NCBI RefSeq assembly: GCF_000244895.1
Contig: NZ_CM001441.1
Location: 1,302,001-1,366,000 of the forward strand
DNA: 64,000 nucleotides
From: Desulfosporosinus youngiae DSM 17734
GTDB lineage: Bacteria > Bacillota > Desulfitobacteriia > Desulfitobacteriales > Desulfitobacteriaceae
Reading direction: 5' to 3'
Shown: in pieces, positions 35,228 through 47,200 of the stretch
Numbering within the stretch: position 1 is the first letter of the stretch
How the letters are laid out: the number at the start of each line of letters is the position of its first letter
Made by a program: the position numbers and the translations under genes
Notes under the pieces: generated by a model
Told to the model about the DNA's origin: nothing
Database searches by the model: none
The model's input: the letters and a program-made list of their open reading frames with translations, nothing else

Positions 35228-38200
35228 ATGAAAAGACTGTTATTAATACTAGTTATGATACTGGGGCTTATAACCAATCCTTTATTAGTCTCCGCCAATA
35301 ATCACTATCAGGTAGTGGGGGATTCTATGAATCCTGTTATTAAAGACGGAGATACGATTCAAATTGTATCTGAAACGTATGAAGACGGCGACATGGTAGT
35401 TGCCCAGCTAGAAGATGGCAAAAAAATTGTGAAACGGATAATGGGTGACCGTTTAGTTTCTGTTGGGCATGGAACCAGTTATCCGGTGTCAGAGGTCACG
35501 ATTCTGGGAGCGGCTGAGTATGTTCCCATGAGCATGGAAGAGCTAGAGCTTTTTGGTTTCTCATGGGAAAGTGTGCTGGCTGAAGGCGTAAAAATAGTCC
35601 AGATAGCAGGGGGAACCTATCATTCAATGGCTTTGACCAATACTGGAGTAGTGTATGCCTGGGGGCAAGGCACTTACGGAGAGCTAGGCAGAGGTAGTAC
35701 CAGCGCATCTTACCGCCCTGTTAAAGTATCAGATAATGGAGATATATTTACAAACTCCGGTGTAACAGCCATTTCTGCGGGAGAGTACACTTCATTTGCG
35801 CTAAAAGATGGAGTGGTGTATGCCTGGGGATACGGACAAAACGGAAGGCTAGGCACTGGCTCAACTGATAACCAACTCATACCTGTTAAAGTAGCCCATG
35901 GAGCAATGGGTAACTCTGACGTAACAGCCATTGCTGGTGGAACTCACTCATTAGCGTTAAAAGGCGGAGTGGTGTATGCCTGGGGTGGAGGACAAAACAT
36001 ACCTTTTGCTGTACCAGCTGGCGATATGGCAGGAAACCCGGGTGTAATAACAGCCATTTCTTCGGGTCATTGGCACTCATTAGTGCTAAAAGGTGGAGTA
36101 GTGTATGCCTGGGGGGGGGCGGGATCAACACCTGTTAAAGTATCAGCTGGCGCTATGGGTGAAAACTCCAACGTAACAGCCATTTCTGCGGGTAATTCGC
36201 ACTCATTAGTGCTAAAAGGTGGAGTGGTGTATGCCTGGGGAGACGGATCGGACGGAAGGCTAGGCAATGGCTCAACTGTTAACCAAAGCACACCTGTTAA
36301 AGTATCAGATGGAGCAATGGTTAACTCGGGCGTAACAGCCATTGCGGCTGTTGTAGGAAGCCACTCATTAGCGTTAAAAGGTGGAGTAGTGTATGCTTGG
36401 GGGAATGGACTGCTTGGAAAGCTAGGCAATAACTCTACTGCCAACCAAAGCATACCTGTTAAAGTATCAGATGGAGCAATGGTTAACTCGGGCGTAACAG
36501 CTATTTCTGCGGGTATACTACACTCATTAGCGCTAAAGGATGGAGCAGTGTATGCCTGGGGACAGGGACTTATAGGTGCATTAGGCGACAATGGTTCGAC
36601 CGACAGGTGGACACCTGTTAAAACTTTTTCTCAACCTTGGGTAAACAGTGATGCGGGATTAACCAGTGTTGCAACACAAACAAGTTCGCCAGGAGGAGGA
36701 AATGGAAACGAAGCAGGAACTCCAATTACATGGAGTGTAAATGTACCTAACGCAAAAGCAAGTATAGGTCTATCAGATATAGTAGTAGCAGCAAACGCAA
36801 CAAGGAACCTGTACTCAAACAACCTCTTCACAACAGAAATAACAGGAACAAACACAATATCCCTGGCTGCGGCAGCAAATACAACAGTATATGTAAAAGT
36901 AACTTCACAGGATACCACAACAGTAAAATATTACGCAGTAACAATAAACCGGGCAGGCAGCAGTGATGCAGGATTAACCAGTGTTGCAGCACAAACAAGT
37001 TCGCCTGCAGGAGGAAATGGAAACGAAGCAGGAACTCCAATTACATGGAGTGTAAATGTAGCTAATGCAATAGCAAGTATAGGTTTATCAGATATAGTAG
37101 TAGCAGCAAACGCAACAAAGAATCTGTATTCAAACAACAGCTTCACAACAGAAATAACAGGAACAAACACAATAGCCCTAGCAGCGGCAGCAAATACAAC
37201 AGTATATGTAAAGGTAACTGCAGAGGACAACACAACAGTAAATTATTACGCAGTAACCATAAACCGAGCAGGCAGCAGTGATGCGGGATTGACCAGTATT
37301 GCAATGGAAATAGACAGCTCGCCTGGAGGAGGAAATGGAACCGCAGGAGCTCCAATTACATGGAGTGTAAATGTAGCTAATGCAAAAGCAAGTGTAGGGC
37401 TATCAGATATAGTAGTAGCAGGAAATGCAACAAAGAGCCTGTACTCAAACAGCAGCTTCACAACAGAAATAACGGGAACAAACACAATAGCCCTGGCATC
37501 GGCAGCAAATACAACAGTATATGTAAAAGTAACTGCACAGGATAACACAACAGTAAAATACTACGCAGTAACCATAAACCGGACAGGCCCTGCCCTTGCA
37601 GCAGGAGAAGTAAACAGGACTTCCCATACAGATGCAACAGTTAAGTTTACTTCCAGCGAAGCCGGTAATTATTACTATAGAATAGTGGAAGCAGGAGCAG
37701 CAGCCCCCAATGTTGACACAGGCGGAGCAGGAAGCGAGGCTCTTTCCGGGGAAAACACGATTAATCTAAGTGACTTAACGGCAGGAACGAAAGATATTTA
37801 TATAATAGTGAAAGATGTCGACGGAAGAGTCAGTGATCCATTAAAGATAGAAATACCTGCAGCCCAGACGGCCACAGCCCAAGCAACTACAACTAACCCC
37901 GTGGCAGGGGCAAACAACGCAATCACACTGACGGTCAAAGACAGTACCGGTGCTACCGACACTAACTTCAGCGGAGCAAAAGACGTGACCATCTCCGGCG
38001 TATTAGCTGCGCCCAACGGCAGCTACGGCAGCTTTAACGGGACAGCCCTGACAGCCGCAGCAGGAGAAGGCCAGTCAATCAGCGTAACATTTATCGACGG
38101 CGTGGCCACAGTTAATTTGTCCTTAAACAAGGCGGGAAGCCAGACCATCGCTTTTAGCATATCCGATGTGGCAGTACCAGAGACCAACACATTAACCATC

Positions 38201-41200
38201 GTTCCAGTGCCGGCTCCAGCCAGCACCATGACTCTGACCACAGCTATACTTGCCCCCGAGACAAATGGCGGGCAGTTTGCCAAGCAACCGACACTAACCT
38301 TGCAGGATATCTATGGCAATATTTGTACCAATGACAGCACTACCCAGGTTACAGCCTCGAAGAAGGATGAAGGAGACTGGACCCTGACAGGAACAACAAC
38401 GAAAACGGCAGTAAACGGCGTGGTGGTCTTTACAGACTTGGGAGCCACCAATTCAGATGAGATAATTGACGCACAAATAGCCTTTAGCGCTGTGGAGCTA
38501 ACCGATGTATTGAGCAGTACAGTGACATTAGCAGCTGCCGCTGCCCAGACGGCTACAGCCGAGTTAACTACAACTAACCCCGTGGCCGGGGAAAACAACG
38601 TAATCACCCTGACGGTTAAAGACGGTGCCGGTGCTAGCGACACTAACTTCAGCGGAGCAAAAGGCGTGACCATCTCCGGCGTATTAGTTGCGCCCAACGA
38701 TAGCTACGGCAGCTTTAACGGGACAACCCTCACAACCGAGGCCGCAGGAGCAGGCCAGTCCATCAGCGTAACATTTATCGATGGCGTGGCCACAGTTAAT
38801 TTGTCCCTAAACAAGGCCGAAAGCCAGATCGTCGCCTTTAGCATTGCCAGTGTGGCAGTTCCGGCGACCAATACATTAACTATCGTTCCAGACCCGGCAG
38901 CAGCCAGCACCATGACTCTGAGCACAGATGTAATTGCCCCCGCGGAATACGGCGAGCAGTTTGCACAGCAACCGACAATAACCTTACAGGATGCCTATGG
39001 CAATAATTGTACCAATGACAGCATTACCCAGGTTACAGCCTCGAAGAAGGGCGAAGGAGACTGGACCCTGACAGGCACCACAACAAAAACGGCAGCAAAC
39101 GGCGTTGTAGCCTATACAGACTTGGGAGCCACTAACATAGATCAGATAACTGACGCACAAGTAGCCTTTGACGCTCCCGGTCTAATCGAAGTTGTGAGCC
39201 GTACTGTGACATTAGCAGCTGCATCTGCCCAGGCGGCTGCAGCCCAGGCAGATGCAACGGCTCCCGTGGCCGGGGCAAACAACGCAATAACCCTAACAGT
39301 TAACAACGGTGCCGGTAATACCGACACAAACTTCAGCGGAGCAAAAGACGTGATCATCTCCGGCGTATTAGCTGCGCCCAACGGCAGCTACGGCAGCTTT
39401 AACGGGACAACCCTCACAGCCGAGGCAGCAGGAGCAGGCCAAACCATCAGCGTAGCATTTAGCGGGGGCGTGGCCACAGTTAATTTGTCCTTAAACAAGG
39501 CGGGTAGCCAGACCATCGCCTTTAGCATAGCCGGTGTGGCAGTGCTGGAGACTACATTAACTATCGTTCCAGTGCCGGCAACTGCGAGCACCATGACCCT
39601 GACCACAGATATACTTGCCCCCGAGACAAATGGAGGGCGGTTTGCCAAGCAACCGGCACTAACCTTGCAGGATGCCTATGGCAATATTTGTACCAATGAC
39701 ACCACTACCGAGGTTACAGCCTCAAAGAAAGACTCAGGCGACTGGACGCTGACAGGCACCACAAAGATAGCGGCAGCAAACGGCGTGGTGGCCTTTACAA
39801 ACCTGAGATCCGTCAACCTGGATCAGATAACGGACGCACAAATCGCCTTTAGCGCCGTGGAATTAGCCGATGTTTTGAGCAGTACCGTGACATTGCCGTC
39901 GTGGGAAAGTTCTTTAGGCGAAGGTGTTTACATTGTACAGATAGCAGCAGGTAATTCGCATAGCCTGGCACTTACCAACACAGGCGTTGTCTATGCCTGG
40001 GGTAGTGGAAGTAGAGGACAGCTTGGAAATGGAAGTATTACTTTACAAACCACTCCAGTAAAAGTATCTGACGGAGCAATGGGTAATAGAGGTGTCACGG
40101 CAATCTCAGCAGGTAAGGAGCATTCATTAGCCCTTAAAGATGGTCAGGTCTACGCCTGGGGTGCTCAATCGGATGGACGGCTTGGAAATGAAGTAGATTC
40201 ACCTACAGAGCAAACCACTCCGGTAAAAGTATCTGACGGAGTAGGAACAGGTCAAGACTTCACTAATGAAGGTGTCATGGCAATCTCAGCAGGTAGTAAA
40301 CACTCATTAGCCCTTAAAGATGGTCAGGTCTACGCCTGGGGCGCTCAATTGAATGGACTGCTTGGAAATGCAGTAACTTCATCTACAGGTCAAACCACTC
40401 CGGTAAAAGTATCCGATGGAGAATATTCAGATTTCACTAATACAGGTGTCACAACAATCGCGGCAGGTGATGAGCATTCATTAGCCATTAAAGATGGCCA
40501 AGTCTACGCCTGGGGTTATAACGGTTTTGGAAAGGTTGGAACTGATTACTCTATTATAAGCACCCCGGGAAAAGTATTTGCCGGAGCAATGGGCACTAAT
40601 GAGAATGTCACGGCAATCGCGGCAGGAGCTAATCATTCCTTAGCCCTTAAGGATGGCCAGGTCTACGCCTGGGGTTATTTTGGTAGTGGACTGCTTGGAA
40701 ATGGATCATCAGGTCATGACTCCACTAATAGGCCGGTAAAAGTATCTGGCGGAGCAATGGGCACTAATGAAAATGTCACGGCAATCGCAGCAGTTAGAGA
40801 GCATTCCTTAGCCCTTAAAGATGGCCGGGTCTACATCTGGGGTGAGGGAAGTGGTGGACGGCTGGGAAATGGATCATATGAAAATCAAGCCACTCCGGTA
40901 GAAGTATCTGCAGGAGCAATGGGCAATACAGGTGTCATTGCAATCGCAGCAGGTGGGTTTCATTCCTTAGCCCTTAAAGATGACCAAGTCTACGCCTGGG
41001 GAGGCGGAAGCGATGGACAGCTTGGAGATGGGGGAAGTGGCTATTTATACAGCCAAATCACTCCGGTAAAAGTATCATCACAATCTGATTGGATCAAGAC
41101 CGAAGATATTGCAGCCATCCTAGGCGTAACAGTACCCGTAACAGGAGCAGAACCAGTAACAACAATAACAGAAACAGCACAATACACAGGAACAGTAGAC

Positions 41201-44200
41201 TGGTCACCAGACCATGTTTTGTTCCAGGGCGGCACAACCTACACAGCGACAATTACCCTAACGCCAAAAGCCGGGTTTACACTAAACGGAGTAGCTGAAA
41301 ACTTCTTTACAGTAGCAGGCGCAACGGCAACGAATGTTGCTAATTCAGGGGTAGTAATTGCGGTATTCCCAGCGACAGCAGCAGAAACTATCACATTGCT
41401 AGATATACCAGGAGTAGTAGCGCCGGTATTAGGTGTAGCTCCAGTAACAACAGGAATTGATACAGAACAATACTTAGGAACAGTAACCTGGTCACCAGAC
41501 CATAACCAGTTTGAAGCAAGCACAGTTTACACAGCCAACATCGTGTTAACAGCAAAAGAAGGATTTACATTGGACGGAGTAGCTGCAAACTCCTTTACAG
41601 TAGCAGGCGCAGCGGCAACGAATGCTGGGAATGCTGGAGTAGTAACTGCGGTGTTTCCAACGACGGCACCAACTTTAATCAGTATAGCGATTACCACCCC
41701 AGCTTCGAAGACAGCATACTATGTTGGCGATGAGCTTGACATCACTGGCATGGTAGTAACGGGAACATACAGTGACAACAGTACAAAAGAAGAAACTATA
41801 ACACACGCAAACGTAAGCGGTTTTGATAGCACGGCGGTGGCTGCTACTCAGACACTGACAGTGACAGTCGGTGGCAAGACAATAACGTATACAATAGCTG
41901 TAGCCAAAGCAGACGGACCAGATTTAGTCGGTGTTACAAGCGATGATGCCGCAAACACAATGACAGATATGACTGCAGCCATGGAATTCTCAACGGATGG
42001 GACAACCTGGACAGCGTATAATGCAGAATCACCAAACCTCCCTGATCTGACAGGAACAGTGGCTTTACAGGTTAGAGTGGCAGAAACAGCAACCCATACT
42101 GCCGGAGCACCTACCACCTTCGTCTTTACAGCACCAAGTACCTACACCTTAACCGTAAACATGGACGGTGGTAATAGCGGCATAACAGGAGGAAATTACA
42201 TCGCCGGTGCAGAGGTTGCTATCGACGCCGGAACGAAAGCGGGCTACACCTTTAGCGGCTGGACAACTTCAAATGGCGGTACATTTGCAAACGCTACCCT
42301 TACAAGCACAATCTTTACGATGCCCGCAAATGAGGTAACCATTACAGCGCAGTGGACAGAAAACGCAGCAACCACGTATACCGTAACCTTTACAGGCGGT
42401 GCAGGCGCAACAGGTGTGGCACCGATCCAAGCAGCAACAGGAGCAAATGGAACATTCGCATTGCCAGCCAATACATTCACAAAAACCGGCTACACCTTTG
42501 CGGGCTGGAATGATGGCATGACGACTTATGATGCGGGTACAACGTATACTATGCCAGCAAACGATGTAACCTTTACAGCACAGTGGACAGCCGATGCACC
42601 TAATACTTACACCGTAACCTTCGTAGGTGGTACAGGCGCAACAGGCACAGCACCGACCCAAGCAGCAACAGGAGCAAATGGAACATTCGCATTGCCAGCC
42701 AATACATTCACAAAAACCGGCTACACCTTTGCGGGCTGGAATGATGGCATGACGACTTATGATGCGGGTACAACGTATACTATGCCAGCAAACGATGTAA
42801 CCTTTACAGCACAGTGGACAGCCGATGCACCTAATACTTACACCGTAACCTTCGTAGGTGGTACAGGCGCAACAGGCACAGCACCGACCCAAGCAGCAAC
42901 AGGAGCAAATGGAACATTCGCATTGCCAGCCAATACATTCACAAAAACCGGCTACACCTTTGCAGGCTGGAATGATGGCACGACGACTTATGATGCGGGT
43001 GCAACATATACTATGCCAGCAAACGATGTAACCTTTACAGCACAGTGGACAGCCGATGCACCTAATACTTACACCGTAACCTTCATCGGTGGTACAGGCG
43101 CAACAGGTACAGCACCGACCCAAGTTGCAACAGGAGCAAATGGAACATTCGCATTGCCAGCCAACCCATTTGCAAAAACCGGCTATACCTTTGCCGGTTG
43201 GAGTGATGGTTCGACGACGTACAATGCGGGTACAACGTATACCATGCCAGCAGAGAATGTAACCTTTACAGCGCAGTGGACAGCCAACGCACCTGATACT
43301 TACACCATAACCTTTATAGGTGGTGCAGGCGCAACAGGTGTGGCACCGATCCAAGCAGCAACAGGAGCAAATGGAACATTCGCATTGCCAGCCAATACAT
43401 TTGAAAAAGCCGGCTACACCTTTGCAGGCTGGAGTGATGGCACGACGACTTATGATGTGGGTGCAACATATACGATGCCAGCCAACGATATAACCTTTAC
43501 AGCACAGTGGACAGCCGATGCACCTAATACTTACACCGTAACCTTCATAGGTGGTGCAGGCGCAATAGGTGTGGCACCGACCAAAACAGTAACAACAGCA
43601 GCCAGTATAGTGGTATTGCCAACTAACCCATTCACAAAAGCCGGCTACACCTTTGCCGGCTGGAATGATGGCACGACGACTTATGATGCGGGTGCAACAT
43701 ATACTATGCCAGCAAACGATGTAACCTTTACAGCACAGTGGACAGCCGACGCACCTGATACTTACACCGTAACCTTCATAGGTGGAGCAGGCGCAACAGG
43801 TGTGGCACCGATCCAAGCAGCAACAGGAGCATATGGTACATTCTCATTGCCAGCCAATACATTTGCAAAAACTGGTTATACCTTTGCAGGCTGGAGTGAT
43901 GGCACGACGACTTATGATGCGGATACAACGTATACCATGCCAGCAAACGATGTAACCTTTACAGCGCAGTGGACAGCCAACGTACCAAATACCCACACCG
44001 TAAGCGGCACAATCACGGACACTGACGGCACCCCGGTATCCGGTGCAACAGTAACCTTGACGGACACAAACGACAGCAGCAAGACTTACACAGGCACAAC
44101 GGATGCGGACGGTAATTACAGCATTCCCGGTGTACCTGATGGAGACTATACAGTTACCGTAACCAAAGGAAGCGAAACCCTGGGTAACGGCAGTATTGCA

Positions 44201-47200
44201 GTTGAAGGCGACGATGTAACGGATGAAAGCGCAGATATAACCGTCACCCCACCGACCATCTCGACCCACACCGTAAGCGGCACAATCACGGACACTGACG
44301 GCACCCCGGTATCCGGTGCAACAGTAACCTTGACGGACACAAACGACAGCAGCAAGACTTACACAGGCACAACGGATGCGGACGGTAATTACAGCATTCC
44401 CAGTGTACCTGATGGAGACTATACAGTTACCGTAACCAAAGGAAGCGAAACCCTGGGTAACGGCAGTATTGCAGTTGAAGGCGACGATGTAACGGATGAA
44501 AGCGCAGATATAACCGTCACCCCACCGACCATCTCGACCCACACCGTGAGCGGCACAATCACGGACACTGACGGCACCCCGGTATCCGGTGCAACAGTAA
44601 CCTTGACGGACACAAACGACAGCAGCAAGACTTACACAGGCACAACGGATGCGGACGGTAATTACAGCATTCCCAGTGTACCTGATGGAGACTATACAGT
44701 TACCGTAACCAAAGGAAGCGAAACCCTGGGTAACGGCAGTATTGCAGTTGAAGGCGACGATGTAACGGATGAAAGCGCAGATATAACCGTCACCCCACCG
44801 ACCATCTCGACCCACACCGTAAGCGGCACAATCAAGGACACGAACAACAGCCCAGTATCCGGAGCAACAGTAACCTTGACGGATGCAAACGACAGCAGCA
44901 AGACTTACACAGGCACAACGGATGCGGACGGTAATTACAGCATTTCCGGTGTACCTGATGGGACCTATACAATTACCGTAACCAAAGGAAGCGAAACCCT
45001 CGGTAGCGGCAGTGGCAATGTGACAGTTAACGATGGTGATGTAACGGGTGGCAGCGGGAATATAACTGTAAACCCGCCAACCATAACGACCGCGCAAACC
45101 CCAGTATTTAGTGCCAGCAATGTAAGAGGAATTGAAGCAGTTACTATAAATGCTGCTCTAACACCGCTTACAGTAACAGCAGGAGTAACCGATAGTGGTG
45201 CCCTTACCTACCAGTGGTACCAAAGCACAAAAAATTCAACAACCGGCGGTACTCCCATAAGCGGTCAAACAAGTTCAAGCTACACACCACCCACCGACAT
45301 CGTTGGCACAACCTATTACTTTGTAGTAGTTACCAATACAGCGACCGTCGGGGGCGAAGCAAAAACCTCAACCAACACCAGCAGTATTAAAACGGTGATT
45401 GTACTTGCGGCACCAGCACCTACCTACGATGTTTCAGCAAGTGGCAGTTCATTAAGTAACATTACCCTAAACAACACAAGCGCAACACAATACCAAAACT
45501 ACACCACAACCCTAAGCGCAGCCAGTGGTTACACCTTGCCCAGCAGCATAACCATTACAATGGGCGGAATGACCCTTGTGCCCGGTGTTGATTACATCTA
45601 TATAAAGACATCAGCAACAACAGGAACTTTAACGGTTTACAATGTGACAGGGGAGTTATCAATCACAGCAGTAGGTGTTTTAATACCAACGCAAACCTAC
45701 ACGATAAGATTTAACTCAAACGGTGGAAGTAATGTTGCGGCCATTAGCGGAACTTACGGCACGGCTATAATTCTCCCAACCCCCACAAAACCAGAATTTA
45801 ACTTTGCCGGCTGGTATAGGGACAGCGGCTTTGCAACCTCGTATCTTTCAAACACAATGGGTGCGGAAAATATAACCCTTCACGCCAAGTGGGAGCAAAT
45901 CACCTACGAAGTCACCGGTAATGTCAAGAATGAAGATGACGCCAATGTAAACAGTGCCACAGTGAAGCTTATGGCAGGTAGTCGAGAAGTTGTCCAAGCA
46001 ACCACCGACGCTAACGGCGTTTTCACCATCAGCGGAATTCCAAGCGGCATCTATAACTTGGTAATCAGCAAAGGCACCGACCAAACAATAACCTTAACCA
46101 TCACAGTTTCAGGTAATACTACAACCGGATCGGTTACATTGCCAAAGGGTAATAAAAATAGTGTCGTAGAGGTTAAGTCCGGTACTCCAGATATAATTGT
46201 GGATAAACTCAATGACTTCTTTACTAGCAATCAATTTACTCAGGATGATAGCAATGTTATCGATGCCGGCGGAACGGTTGAGATTAGGCTAATCGTTGAG
46301 CAAAGGGTTGAAAGTGGCGACAATTCCGCTGAAAATGCGCAGAGCATTATAGCTGCAGCAGGAAGCGGAAAAGAAATCGGGATTTTTCTGAATTTAAGCT
46401 TAAGCAAAATTGTAACACCGATTCCCGGTGGTACAGCAGAACAGCCGATTCCAATAAGGGAGCTAGATGATGCCTTAATCATTGACATACCCCTTCCTGC
46501 TGAGCTGCAAGGCAAGAGCAATTATGTAGTTTATCGTTATCATGGTACAGAGGTTCAAACCATCACTGAAACAAATACCGATGGTGAGTATATTGAGTTA
46601 AGCGCTGACGGTAAGTCGATAAAGCTCCACACCAAAAAATTCTCCACCTATGCCATTGGCTACACAGCGGCTTCAACACCAAGCAAAGGTGGCGGCGGTA
46701 AAGGTGGCGGCTCAAGCACTGCACCGACCATTACAACTGACAGCAATACAGGTGGAAAGGTTACAGTCAGCAGCGATCAAAAGACCGCTACCATTACCCC
46801 CGAGGAGGGCTATATAATTTTCGATGTACTGGTGGATGGCAAGAGCGTTGGCGCAACTTCGACATATACCTTTACAGATAACGAAAAACACGAAATAAAG
46901 GCTGTTTTCATGAAAAAAACAGGCGTAAAAAGACTCGCAGGAGTAAACAGAGTCGATACGGCCCTGGAAATTGCCAAAGCAAGTTATGAAGGAAAGGTTT
47001 CCAACGTCGTATTGGCAACAGCGGAAAACTATCCCGATGCTTTAGCTGGAAGTGTACTTGCCTATAAAATGAAGGCTCCGATCCTGCTGGTTGGCAGCAC
47101 AGAAACAGACCAGGAAAAAGTATTAGATTACCTTAAGAAAAACCTGGATTCGGCAGGGACAGTCAATATTCTTGGAGGCACAGCAGTCGTCAGCAGCGCA

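Noticed and set aside
42269-43816. 515-codon minus-strand open frame opposite the 231-bp repeats, and a 417-codon one at 43844-45097
   Set aside because: Composition is Cys/Trp/Tyr-rich nonsense, and the repeats simply mirror the plus-strand 77- and 91-residue repeats. There is no start signal. They are shadows of the giant surface gene.
42365-45082. CRISPR-like regular repeats
   Set aside because: Units are 231 and 273 bp, lie entirely within a coding frame and have no unique spacers or cas genes.
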